Source: Cafeteria roenbergensis
Taxonomy: Eukaryota > Sar > Bigyra > Bicosoecida > Cafeteriaceae
Assembly (NCBI GenBank): GCA_008330645.1
Contig: VLTN01000047.1
Span: 1 to 64,000 of the forward strand
Reading direction: 5' to 3'
DNA length: 64,000 nt
Shown: piece after piece, positions 21,201-32,500 of the stretch
Numbering within the stretch: the first letter of the stretch is position 1
How the letters are laid out: each line of letters begins with the position of its first letter
The notes under the pieces: model-generated
Databases searched by the model: none
What the model saw: only the letters and a program-made list of their open reading frames with translations
What the model was told of the DNA's origin: nothing
Translations under genes and position numbers: made by a program

Positions 21201-21837
21201 GCGCTGCCTCAAAGTCGCCCACGTCGCATAGGGCAAGCCCCAGTGCGTCGTGTGACGCCGCGTTGCCTGGCTCCATCGAAATGGCCTGCCGCAAGTCTTC
21301 GATCGCAAGCACAAACAGGCCCATCCTGCGCCGGCAGTTGGCACGGTTGTACAAGGACCGAAACGCGTACTTGCTCATCGCGGCGGCCCCCTCGCACGCC
21401 TGGCTGAAGTCAGCCTCAGCACGGGCAAGATCCTCTCTCTCAAAGTGCACCAGGCCGCGGTTGAACCAGTGGCTGATCTCGCCAGGGTCCATTTCTATTG
21501 CGATGGACAAGTCCTCCAGCGCCTCGGAAAAGCGCCGAAGCTTCCGCAGGCACACGCCCCGAGCAGCAAAGTACAGGGGGTCCTTGTCGCCGAGCTCCAC
21601 AGCCATTGAGTAGTGCCGAAAGGCCTGCTGGTACCGCTCGATCGACCGGTACGCGTTGCCCGCAACGTAGTGGTACCGGGGCACCCGCGGGCGAAGCTTA
21701 ATGGCCTCCTCCAGCAAATCAATGGCCGAGCGGGCGTCCTTGCCCGTGCGAAGCAGGTCGAACCCCTGCTTAAACCGCTCCATAGCCCGCATTTTGTGCG
21801 ACTGCGCCGATGTGGCGCTGGCATTCTGGTCGCTCAT
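18212..21837 (-). CDS. Large TPR-repeat protein
   Basis: Two exons, 18963-21837 and 18212-18672, joined in phase 1 across a 290-bp GTGAGC…CAG intron, give 1111 aa; the join rebuilds a TPR helix pair (…LSPHN + AHAFFRRGFSLKALRDYEG). Tandem tetratricopeptide repeats fill residues ~15-310 (for example YHYVAGNAYRSIERYQQAFR, HWFNRGLVHFEREDLARAEA), then resume at ~510-620, ~730-960 and ~1000-1060, interrupted by Ala/Gly-rich linkers. The last ~80 residues are unrelated, basic and end in GYNPDKP. TPR proteins are scaffolds; the repeat density and length recall ciliary TTC-type proteins, but no specific orthologue is recognised. Start MSDQNASATSAQSHKMRAME at 21837 follows a stretch without TPR features. 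Confidence 0.85.
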
Positions 21838-22118
21838 GCGCGCGCCGCGCCCAGGCCCCTCGCACCCGGCCTGCGCGCAGCCCAGGCTCGTCTTGGGAAA
21901 GAGACCACACGCGCGGTGCGCAGCTGCGTCGACACCGGTCCGGGCTTCCTCGAGGCCTCGCGTGCCGCATCGCCAGTTGCGCAATGGCGCAACGGCAGAG
22001 CGAGGCAACCGGGAGCAGCGGCGACTGCGCCACGGCCCGCGGCCTCCACTCCTTGGACGCACGGCCCGCGCGCGCCGGCACGCGAAAGTCTGGCAAGGCC
22101 GCACCGCACCTAGCTGCA

Positions 22119-22490
22119 ATGGACATGCGCTCGCTCGCGGCCGAGGAGGCGCGCCGGCTTCGGCTCAAACGGGCGCAAACGGAGGCAAGGCTGGAGCGGG
22201 CGGCCAACCCGGCGGCTTGGCGCCAGCCAACCTGCAGGCACTGCCCGACGCTGCGCCACGACCGCGTGGAGGCGGCCATTCATCCGATGGGCGGCCACCT
22301 GCTGCTCAAGAGGGAGTCTCCCACCAGCGTCCACCTGGCCGTCGCCAAACGGCCGTTTGCTACGTATTGCGACTACCTGCAGGATAGAGCTCCTGGTGCA
22401 CGCCCAGGCGCCGCATCGCTGGAGCGCAAAGCAGTGTCTCGCTACCTGGAGCGATTCCGCCTCGGGCGGAAGGGCGTCGGGGTGAGGTAG
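22119..22490 (+). CDS. Small basic hypothetical protein
   Basis: A 123-aa ORF divergent from the TPR gene (281-bp spacer). It starts with a charged helix (MDMRSLAAEEARRLRLKRAQ), continues with a less biased, conserved-looking middle (HPMGGHLLLKRESPTSVHLA, FATYCDYLQDRAPG), and ends Arg-rich. I recognise no family. A GTGAGG near the stop (about 22481) could be a splice donor; a CAG at about 22576-22578 would give a five-codon final exon, so the C-terminus is uncertain. Existence of the gene is likely but not certain. Confidence 0.45.
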   Translation: MDMRSLAAEEARRLRLKRAQTEARLERAANPAAWRQPTCRHCPTLRHDRVEAAIHPMGGHLLLKRESPTSVHLAVAKRPFATYCDYLQDRAPGARPGAASLERKAVSRYLERFRLGRKGVGVR

Positions 22491-23288
22491 GCACACGGAC
22501 TGCGCGGGCTCGATTCCCATCGCCGGCTGTCCATTCCGCGCGCGACCGCTGTGTCTCGGCGCCTGGGCGCCGAGACAGCTTTGAGGCACCGTAGGGATGC
22601 ATTTAAACAACACGGGCCGGCGCCTCTCGTTCTGGCTGCTGGGGCCGAGTCCAGTGACATGCGCCCCTGAGCCGAGCGGTCCGGTGTTCACGGGCCAGAG
22701 CGGGCCAGGCCTGCAGCACGCTCCGTGGCTTATCGCCGAGGAGCTGGCGCCCGCGGTGGAGCCGCGCTCGCTTCCCCCAGGCCAAGCCAGCCTGGCCAGG
22801 CCAGGCCACCAGCGAAGGCGTCGGGCGCGGCCAAGCGGCGATTCGTTGCCGTGGAGCGCGGTACGACTGCAAGACGCGAAGCGATCTCTCGGCTGGGCAC
22901 TGTGGCTGCGCTGCGACAGCTGCGACAGCTGGTGTATTTGTGTGTGGGAGGAGGGGATGGGGGGGGGGGGGGGCGCACGGTCTCAGAAGCGCGGAGGACG
23001 GCTCCGCGCGCGGTGTGCCGGCGGCGCCGCAGTATCGCTGTGGCAGGCATTTTTTGGCTGGCCGCGTCAGGCGAGGGCTTGCGGCTTTGTGAGGCTGTGC
23101 AGGCCAGGCAGCGCGGCGCGTGGCGAAGTGACAGCGGAGCCAATGCCGGCCAAGCTGGCGGCAGCCGGCGGCGTCGATTCGACTGCGGGGCGCTCGCCGG
23201 CGATGGGGCGCGCAAACGAAGCGGAACTGCACACACAAGGCAAGACGGTGCAAACACGCAGGAGCGGGGCGACTGATGCCATCGTGGA
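22491..23288. other. Intergenic region with inverted repeat and poly-G
   Basis: About 800 bp between convergent genes. Contains a perfect 12-bp inverted repeat at 22552-22577 and a run of 15 G at 22959-22973. No coding resemblance found on either strand. Confidence 0.5.
22552..22577. repeat. Perfect 12-bp inverted repeat (hairpin)
   Basis: Arms TGTCTCGGCGCC and GGCGCCGAGACA with a 2-nt centre; in RNA this would fold as a GC-rich stem of about 10 bp closing a small loop. It lies 62 bp after the stop of the small hypothetical ORF, so could be a 3'-UTR or transcript-end structure. Confidence 0.8.
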
Positions 23289-26200
23289 TCAGACACGCGA
23301 CTTGCGGAGCTGGTCGAGCAGCTCCTCAGAAGACGAGCCCACCAGGTAGAGGCAGCGAGCGAAGAGGCTGGCCGAGCCCGCGAAGGCGTCCACAGTTGAC
23401 CCGGGCAGAGTGTCAACGCCTTGGGCGGGGATTGCAGCCCAGCGGTCGACGGTGAGGCGCTGGGGCACGAGGGTTGCGCGGTTTTCGAAGAGGTAGCGCC
23501 AGACGCGGGACTGGATGTCGATGGTCATCGCGGTCTGCTCGCTGGAGCGTGCGGATGACAAATGGCGGGGCATGTACGTAGTGGGGCGCTCCTTGAGGAT
23601 GGCGAACATGGCGCTCTTGGCCCTGGCGGCCCACGAGCGAAGGGCGGGGTTGAGCGACTGCGACAGCGCCATGAGCAGCGCCATCGTGCGCCCCGGCACG
23701 CACCACGCCGCCTCTGAGGGGCAGTCGCCGTTGAGGGGGTTCGGGGCTGTGCGCGCTGCGCCTGCCTCCGGCTCCAGGTCGACCATGGCGCAGGCGTTGA
23801 GGGGCAGCTTCTTCTCGGCGTCGCGCCACACCGCCAGGGCAAGGAGCGTGTCCCACCCCAGGGCGAAAGTCCCCGCGTCCTCGTGCGACTCGTCTGCGCC
23901 CACGAGGTCGCGCGCCCACTGGCGAACCTCCATCGCAGCCGCCTTCCGCGCGGCAGCGCCGGCGCCAACACCGCCAGCAGCGGACTCCATGTGCAGTCCG
24001 GCCAGCGTCGGGGACCACGCCCCCGACTCACGAGTGCGCAAGGCGGCCGCGAGCACGTCCGCCTCGAAGCCACGGCATCGGCTGAGGCCCTCCGTGGGGT
24101 TGGGAGCCGACTCCCCGAGGTGGGACACGACGGCGTCGGGCACGGTGCACGGCTTCTTGCCGGCCCAGAGCGCGAATGCGAGGTTCGCGCCGGGGGGCGA
24201 GTTCTTCGCCCGCCACAGAGCCGACTTGCGAACCTTGGCCCACACCGCCACCGCCAGCGACACGGACCAGTCGTCCACCGCCCCAGCAACCGAACGGTCG
24301 TAGGGGGCCAGAATGTGCTCCTGCCGCGAGCGGGCCCCCAGCAAGCGGGCGCGCGCAGGCTCGGCGCTGGCCTCGGCGAGCCAGTGCATTGCTGACACAC
24401 GCCCCGCAGAGCGCTCGCGGGTGAGGTGAATCAGGTGCGACCCGGTGGGCGCGTGGCTGGGCAGCTCCGAGCCATCCAGACGGGGCCGGGTGGTGATCCA
24501 GCGAGCTGCCGGGTCGAAGGGATCCTTGCCGTCCCAAGCGCCCGTGGCCTGCCAGCCGTCCGGATCGAGCACCATGGCCTCGACGGCGCCACGCATGGGA
24601 ATGGCCGAGGACTCCCACACGTTGACGCTGGGCGTCGAGTTGTCCCTGGACGAGGGGGTGTTTATGACCGCCTTGGCGCGATTCACGGCGCCCTCCTTCG
24701 CGGCAAACCCCATCTTTGCCGGCAACGGAGCGGGGAAGCACGCTGAGTAGGCGGCGAAGAGCACGTCGTCCCGCATGACGGGCCAAGCTGTCTCGATGGC
24801 GCTGGCCCACGTGAGGGGCGCGTGCTCCGTTGGCAGGGCGCCCGCCTCGTCAGCGGGCGACGCCGTCCCTTCGAACACCACGCACAGGCTCTCGGCCGGA
24901 ATGCGGCGGGCAGACGGCCGAGGGGCGTCGAAAGGCACCCGACGCGCAAAGGCAGCAGCGGCCCTCGCAGCCGCGTTGCCGCTGCCGTCTGCGGGAAGCA
25001 TTGGCACTTGCAGCCGGGAATCGACTGCGTCGGAGTCGCGCACGGACGAGCCACCAGGGGTCGCAGCAGCGGCCGCGCTGCTGCTTCCAGCAGCGTCGCT
25101 GCCGCGCGCCGCAGCCCCGAGCATGGCGGCCGTGGCAGCGGATGCCACCTCCAGGTTGGCGTGGTACCACATAGCCATGAGGTGCGACACCAGCGAGGGG
25201 CCGCCGAGCTCCACGACCGAGCGGCAGCTGGGAATGGAGCGGTAGCCGGTCGGGGAGCTCGCCTTGTTCTCCTTAGTCACCACGGTGGAGCGCACCTCCG
25301 CAACGCAGAAGCAGCCCTGGCCGGGATCGGTCGCGCGCCGCAGGGCCGGTGCAAACGCCGGCACGCGCGGGTCCGGCGTGGAAAGGGCAACGAAGAGCCA
25401 ACGAGCGACGGCAGCCTCCCCAGTTGGGTCGATGGCGACGCGGTCCGCGAACTTGCCGAACCAGTCCAGCAGGCGGGGCTGCACCTTGTTTGCTACGATG
25501 GAGATGCTGTTCGCGGGCCGCGCCAGGCGCCTCGGCACGGACGGCGAACTCGTCGCCCTGGCCGCGGCTACCGCTGCGCTCCCGATCGGGCCGTCGTCTC
25601 CCGCCAAGAGAGCCATCGCGGCGGCAAGGCCAGCCTGCTCGAGGTTGAATGTGGCGGACATGGAGCTGGGATCCCGGAACGCAGGAAGCAGCGCCGCGAA
25701 CGCCTCCCCCATCGCCGCCATCCGCGCAACGTCCTCCTCGTCCACGTGCAGGTCCAGAACGCGCATCGAGCCCGGGCTCCACCACGCGCGCGTGGTAGGC
25801 CGCAGCTTGCCTCCCGCGCCAGCGTGGCGCATCTGCGGGCAGCTGGCGAAGGAGCTCCAGCGCAGGTCCACCCACGTGGGCGCCGTCACTGCCAGGGCGG
25901 CCTTGCGCTCCAGGCCGCGGAGGATCACCTCTGCGCTCTTGTCCGTGTCCCCCTCGACGTCAAGTTCGGCGCTTGAGCCTGCTCCCGACACCGCCCCCGC
26001 CGTCATGAGCTCTGCCTCCGCAAGGTCCATCTCCTGGCGGTGCGCAGCCAGCTTGCAAACCAGCGACGGCGGCAGCTCTGGCCGCTCCGTCCCTCCTTCC
26101 ACGCCGCCCGCGAGCTCCGCAGGGCCGAGCTCCACGACGTAGCGCTCGTCCACGCAAAGGCGGGGGCGGGTGCCGTCGGTCTCGGCGCGTGCGTCCGTCC

Positions 26201-27368
26201 CCGCCCCCTTGACTGCGTGGCTCAGGGCCAGGAGGCCCCACCCAGACTCGGCGCACACGGCATGCGGCGAGCCCACAGGAAACCCCTCACAAGCACGCAT
26301 GACGCAGTAAATCCGCCACAGCAAGAGCGAGCCAGGCGCGCGAGCAGTGTGGCCGTCAGCGTACTGCACCAACGACTCCCACGCGTCGGCAAACACTGGG
26401 AAGGGGATCTCAACCTCGCTCCAAGCGGCAGGGGCAGCATCGGCCCCCGCCGTGGTGGCCTCTGACACGGCCCGGCACGAGAACAGGGCGTTGTCGTCGC
26501 TCAGGTGCGCCTTGACGCTTGCCACGGCGTCGGGAACGCCGGACGTGTCCCGGATCGCGCCCCGCCCGCTGGCCCACAGCACTCGGACCAGGTAGGAGGA
26601 GAGCAGGCTCTTGAGCCTGTGGTCGATCTCCCAGCCAGAGAGCGCCCACGCCCCGCCGGAAATGGCGTTCCACATGGCGGCGTACAGGCGCGCCCGCTCC
26701 GACGGAGAGAGGGAAGACTCGGGGGTGAAGCCCCACGCACGCAAAATGCGTCGCAGCAGTGTGCTGCTGCTCAGAACGGTGTCGATCCCCTCCCGGACGA
26801 TGAACACCGCTCCCAGCTGGGGGAAGGAGCTGCAAAGCATGCCCAAGTTGTTCCGCTTCGCAGATCCCGTCCCCTTGGCGGACTGCTGGAGCAGCGCCTT
26901 CATGTCTGAGCGCCCCATTTTGTGACTGGAAGAGACCACGGAGCGGGTGGGACAGGGAGGGAGAAAGGGCGCAGGGGTGGCAGACGCGCTTGTGCTGGAC
27001 CGTGCCTAGCGGACCCGGGCTGGCGGAGGCGGCCCCGCACCTGGATCGGGCTTCCACCGCGCCGCACGGCAGCCAGGGGGGCAATGACACCGTTGCTCAG
27101 CATTGCGGCGGCGCCGACTGCTCTGGCAGCACGCGCGGGGCACGCCCGCCTGGCCAGCAAGCCGACAGAACCAGGTGCCGGCGTCAACTGCGTGGCAGAC
27201 TCACCAGTGCTCCGAGAGATGCTGAAGCAGGGCAGGCGAGGGTGCGTAGTTCATCGCGCTCAACACGTGAAGGAGCTCATGGCCCTCGATAGACTCGCTC
27301 CGGTCCGTGTCCACGACGGAGAAGATCAGGCTGACCGTCTGGTCTTCACCGGATTGGGTGCTGGTCAT
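23289..27368 (-). CDS. Large orphan protein with N-terminal EF-hand
   Basis: Proposed exons 27205-27368 and 23289-26925, joined in phase 2 over a 279-bp GTGAGT…CAG intron, give 1266 aa. Exon 1 encodes one canonical EF-hand, loop DTDRSESIEGHE (D1, D3, S5, S7, I8, E12), within SLIFSVVDTDRSESIEGHEL. The remainder is a large, mostly non-repetitive protein (ALLQQSAKGTGSAKRNNLGM, then FPQLGAVFIVREGIDTVLSS) with Trp-rich segments (WAKVRKSALWRAKNSPPG, WVDLRWSSFASCPQMRHAG) and Ala-rich linkers. No domain is recognised in the 1200 residues after the EF-hand. Without exon 1 the protein would start at the ATG at 26918 (1209 aa). The join is supported by phase, splice consensus and intron size, but no homologue confirms it. 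Confidence 0.62.
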
Positions 27369-27781
27369 GACGCAGCCGCGCGCAATGCCGTTCCTGTCCG
27401 CGCCGGCGCTGAGCGCCCGGGCTGGCTGCTGGGTCGGAGCCGGGGTGTGCCTACCAGGCGCGCCCGCCGCACTGAACCCTCCCGGGGCCGCGGAGCGAGG
27501 CGCTGCGGCTCTTGATGGCGGCCCCAGCAAGCCCGTGCAGCTCTGCCGGCGAATGCGGTGCCAGTTTCAGTTGTCGGGCTCGAAGACAGCTTGAGTGTGC
27601 CATGCGGCCCCCTGAGTGGGAGCGCGTCGGCTGCCGCGCAGAGGGGTGCTGGATGGGGGCGTCCAAGCGCCCCGCACACAGAAACTAAGCAGAGCGCTCT
27701 CGCGGCTGAGTCAGGCCGCCATTTGTTGCAGCGTGGTCCCCGCCACCAATGATGCCAAGGACCGGCTCGTCTGGGAAGCGC
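27369..27781. other. Intergenic region
   Basis: 413 bp between the EF-hand gene start and the NDH2 stop, same strand. Should contain the promoter of the EF-hand gene; nothing else recognised. Confidence 0.4.
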
Positions 27782-29477
27782 TCAGAAGAGCGAGGTGTCG
27801 CGCCCCCAGATGAAGGTCCGCATCCAGTCCGTCGGAACGAGGAGGCGGTTCCGCCACGTGCCCAGCTTGGTGAGGTACGCCGACCGCCAAACAGCGAACG
27901 ACGCCCACCCCCGGATGGTGGTGCCCTTGACGGCCTCCATAGCCTTGGCATCCACCTTGGTAAAGTCGCTCACGCTCGTGAAGGACCCGACGTAGGCAAG
28001 CGACCCCTTGTGCTGGAACTCGAAGCCATCGCCAGGCAGCCAGTCCTTGCCCGCGCCGATTGCCCACTCCGGGTTTTTGTTCATGGCGCCTGCGAGCCAA
28101 AAGCCCTGCTGCTCGGCCACTTGTGCCGTGGCAGCCAGCCGCCTCCCTTCGACCGCCGCACAGTCGCCGATGGCAAAGACGCCGGAGAGCGTCTCCTTGG
28201 AGCGCAACGCCGCTGCCGCCGCCGAGTCGGGGTCTGGGGCAGACTGGTGGTCTTCGTCGGGCGTGGCCAGCTTGACGATGTGGTCAGAGTGCTTCTCCGC
28301 GCGCAAGTAGCTGTCCACGACGATGTGACCCCAGCCGTCCTTGCGGAACTCGGGCCCGATGCGCTCGGACACGAGGCGGCGGGGAGCGATGCCCGTGGAC
28401 CAGACCAGCATGCCGAACTTGAGGGTCCTGCCGCTCTCGAGCTCCAGCTCTCCGGACCGCACCTCGGTCACCTGGGCCCGCACGATCTGGATCCCCTGGC
28501 GCGCGAAGCGGGTGCGGCAGTAGTCCCGCAGCCCCTGGTCGAACGCGCCCAGGACATCGCCCCTCTCGATGAGTCGGATCGTCACCTGCGCAACCAGCTC
28601 TGGGTACTGCCACGAGAGGTCCTGGCGGATCAGGTCGTGCAGCTCCGCTGCGAACTCCACGCCGGTCGGGCCGCCGCCAACGATGACGAACGAGAGCAGC
28701 CGCTCACGGTCCTCCTCGGACGTGCCGGCAAAGCTCGCCATCTCGAAGTTGCGAATGATGGTCCGCCGAATTGCCCGCGCGTCGGAGAGCTCCTTCAGGA
28801 ACAGGGCGTGCTCGGCCACGCCGCTCACGCCAAACGTTGTGTTGCGGGCTCCGACGGCAATCACGAGCGCGTCGTAGTCGATGTCCAGCTCCAAGCTCTC
28901 GGGCGGCTCCGGGAGGTCCACCCCCTGGTCAGCGGCAGCTGCTGCAGAGTCTGGCGCCCCGGGCCGCTCCGCCCGCACTCGGATGCGCTTGTTGTCTGGG
29001 TCGAGCGATTGCGCCTTGCCCCGCTGGAACTTGACGTGCGGGCACGTGTAGCGCAGCGGCTCGGCGATGGAGCGAACTCCAGCGTCCCGGTGGCGGTGGA
29101 GGCAAGCAGCGGCGTGAAGATCATTTGGCTCCGGGGTCTGCGCGCTCCGGCAGCAGCAGCGCGAGCGAGGGGAGCGGGGATGAGCCTCCCAGACACAAAC
29201 CACAAACTCCGTTGCAAAGGCGGCACCACAGCGGGCCCATGACGCCAACGCACAATGCTCCCCGACCATACTCTCACGATACAACAACAACCTCGAAGGT
29301 CCGAGGGTTGAGCGCCTTGGTGAGGGCGTAGCCCGCCCACCCCGTGCCCAGAACAACCACGCGCTTTTTTTCCGACTTGGGCAGCCGCACCGTTGCCGGC
29401 GCAGCCGCTGCGCCAGCAGCAGCCGCTTGGGACGCCAGGCCGCGGGTGCCGCGAGCAAAGACTCGGGAGAGCGCCAT
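27782..29477 (-). CDS. NDH2: Type II NADH dehydrogenase (NDH2), frameshifted
   Basis: Single-subunit, non-proton-pumping NADH:ubiquinone oxidoreductase of the inner mitochondrial membrane. Exon 1 (29278-29477) encodes a mitochondrial presequence (MALSRVFARGTRGLASQ) and the FAD Rossmann motif VVVLGTGWAGYALTKAL; a 140-bp GTGAGA…CAG intron follows; exon 2 is 27782-29137. Exon 2 holds TPLLASTATGTLEF, RSIAEPLRY, the NADH site FVIVGGGPTGVEFAAELHD, FAIGDCAAVEG, and a typical C-terminus ending in GRDTSLF. At about 29073 the reading frame breaks between TGTLEF and RSIAEPLRY: the exon sum, 1556 nt, is one base short of 519 codons. Everything else is intact and family-sized (518 aa), so an assembly indel or a very recent mutation is more likely than an old pseudogene. 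Confidence 0.9.
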
Positions 29478-29572
29478 CTTGCAGCGAGTGCAAGCGCTTC
29501 GCGCGCGTTTCCGGAACAGAGACTCACGGAGTCAGTGCCCACGTCGGGCCGAATCTTTGCACGGCCAAGACA

Positions 29573-32500
29573 TCACGAGTCCCAGCCTCGCATTGCCCCC
29601 CCCCGAGCCCCGGAGATGCGAGCGCTGCGGGAGCCGTCCCGAGACACGGCGCTGGCCGCTGCCTGCATCGGCTGTCGCGCGCGGTGCAACTGGCGCAAGC
29701 GGGCAAGCAGCGAGGACGAATGCAGCACGGCGTCGGTCCCGGCCTCCAGCTCCCCAATGCCTGCCACGGCCCCAGCGAACAGGGAGCGAGCCCGCTTATG
29801 CTGCGTCCCAGCTTGCTCCCCTCGCGCCAGGAGCTCCGCCGCCGCCGCCTGCTTCGCCGACCGTCCGAGGTTCGCCGCCACCACAGCCCCAGGCGTGTTC
29901 ACACGCAGCGGCAGGCGCAGAACGCCAGGGGAGTCGTCCCTGTAGCTTGTCCCAACAAGGGATGTCGCCGGGAGGGGGCGGCCGTCATCTTCCTCCGCCT
30001 CGGACCGGGCGCGTTTTGCGCCCCGTGAGGGCGAAGAGTCTCGCACGGCCCTTGCCGACGCTGTGCTCGCCCTTGCCCGCTGGCCAGAAGCTGACTCAGC
30101 CACTGACATGGACTTGCGCTGGCCATCACGCCGTGGTCGGCGGATCATGGAGGCTGCGCGTCTTGCTGCAAGCCTCGCCTCCCGGCGCAGCGAGACGTCG
30201 ACGGAGGCCGCTGACTGCATCAGTTGCGCGGCGCGGCCCTCAGCCTCGTCGCCCGCACCTGCCCCGCGCGCGGCTGCCCCCAGCAGCTCGGTCACGAACG
30301 AGTCGTGCTTGGCTAGGGCTGGCTGTTCTGCAGCTGCAGTCGAGCCAGCGTCGTCGGGAGTCTCGCTGCCAGAGCCCGATCCGGGGTGGGGCGATGCCGC
30401 TGCGCCTGCCGCGGCTGCGCCAGTACCATGTCGCTGCCGCGAGGATCCAGCCCCCGACTCGCCAGCCCCGCCATCGTCAGCGCCGGCATCGCTGTCCGGG
30501 TCGCTGTCGTCTCTGCCGGCGTCCAGGGGCGTCCGGCGCCTGGGAAGGTCCTCCGGCACCAGCGGCACCCGTCGAGCGTCGATGGAGAACATGTCCATGA
30601 GGTCCCCTGCGAGGAAGCGCGACTTCTGGTCCGGGTTGGCGAGCACCCGGCGCTGCATCACCGTCTTGAACACCTGCCTCTGGTAGATGCGCTCCTCGAT
30701 GGTTCCCTTGGAGAGCAGCCGGCAAACCTGCACCTCGCGCTTCTGGCCCAACCGCCACGACCGCTCTCTCGCCTGTGCGTCCGTTGACGGGTTCCAGTCT
30801 GGGTCTACAATGGCCACGCGGTTAGCCCCGGTCAGGTTGAGCCCAATTCCGCCCGTGCGCGTGGTCATGAGGAAGGCAAAACAGTCCGGGTCGCCATTGA
30901 ACTGGTCCACCATTGCCTGGCGCCGCCGGACCGGCGTGGAGCCGTCCATCCGCTTGAAGGTCCACCCGTGAGCATCGCACAGTTCCTCCAGCACCCCCAG
31001 CATCCGAACTCCCTGGCAGAACACGAGGCAGCGGTGGCCGCCGCGCTTCCATTCTGCCATCTTGCTCACCAGCACTCGCAGTTTGCCACTGTCCCACCAC
31101 CGCGGGGCATCAGCAAAGAGCCCGGGTTCCTGGGTCACCAGCCGCTGGAGCGCAGGGTCGAGAGGCCCGCTCCGCGGCCCCCATGCCCTTCCGCTCCCCT
31201 CGCTGAGGGATGCGCTGCCGTTGCCATTGTCGTCGCCGGAGACGCCCCACCTGTCGTGCGCGCCAGACTTGGCCGGCTTGTCGCTTGCGAGGGCGCGATG
31301 AGTCATCCGGCCTCCTGCCACCAGCCAGGGATGGTTGCAAATGCTGCGAAGCACCGACATTGCCTTGAAAGCCATGCGCCTGCCTGCCGCCGCCAGGGCC
31401 ACCTCGTCCGACTCCGTGTAAGCGAGGTAGCAGCGCATCTGCAAGGGGGTGAAGGGGCAAAAGACCACTCGTTCCGTCTTTGCGGGCAGCTGCGTCGCCA
31501 CGTCTCGCTTGTGGCGCCGCAGCAGGTAGGGCCGAATGCTGTCGCGCAGAACCACGGCGCGCTCGAACGCCATGGCTTGCGCTGCCGGCGACGCCGACGC
31601 CCATCCCCCCGCGGCGATTGGGGCGGCAAACGTCGTCTCGAACGTGGGGGCGTCCCCGAGTCTTCCAGGGAACACGAAGTCCACAAGCGACCACAGCTCG
31701 CGCAGGTTGTTCTGCACCGGGCTGCCGGTGAGGGCCAGCCGGTGCGGGCAGCGGAGGGTCTTGACAACCTCTGTGACCTCGGCCGCGGCGTTGCGGATGG
31801 AGTGGGCTTCGTCCAGCACGACGTACTGCCAGCGCACACCCGGCGCGGTCAGCAGCCCTCGGTGCTGCCTCACTCCCGCGTAAGTCATCAGCACCAGGTC
31901 ATAGCGCTCCCGCCTCGCCTCGCGAAGAGCGCGCTCCACACTCCAGCCATGCCTTGCAATCGCCCAGCCAGAGTCGTGTACCACCATCACGCGAAGTGGG
32001 GCGTACCACATCGTCGCCTCGCGAAACCAGTGCGCTAGCAGGGTCGCAGGGCACACGACCAAGCAGGGCAGCCTGGGCGCCGCGGCCGCAACCTGCTCCT
32101 CCGTCTTGAACCGCGGCTGAGGCGCGGTGGCTGCAGTGGTGGTGTGGGCTGCCGCGGATGGCATGGAGCTCGCAACGGACACGCCATCAGCCGCCGCGCC
32201 AGCCGCAAGCTGCGGCTGCCTGCCCCCCGTGGGTTTAGGAGGCACCTTGCCTCCGCCAGCGCCGCTGTGCCGCAGCGCCCCGAGGAAGGAGAGCACCTGC
32301 GCTGTCTTGCCGAGGCCCATCTCGTCCGCCACGATTCCTCCGACCGCCTGGCCGTGGAGAAGCCACATCCACCGCAGCGCCGTGCGTTGGTACGGGAGCA
32401 GAGTCTCGGCGGGCTCCTCGGGCAGCCAAAGCTGCGTCCGGCCCTGCCCGCCCACCGCCACGTCCGCGCCTCCGGCGCCGGATGCCAGCCACATCCTGAC

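Noticed and set aside
22552-22577. Histone 3'-end stem-loop
   Set aside because: Stem length, loop size and sequence do not match the histone consensus, and no histone gene is nearby.
22597-23349. 250-aa plus-strand ORF overlapping the end of the EF-hand gene
   Set aside because: Low-information frame with poly-Gly from a G-run and an end lying in antisense of a better-supported gene.
27201-27530. EF-hand exon as a separate 109-aa gene
   Set aside because: The frame has no ATG at its 5' end, stops directly after a consensus GTGAGT donor, and joins in phase to the downstream large exon; treated as exon 1 instead, with moderate confidence.
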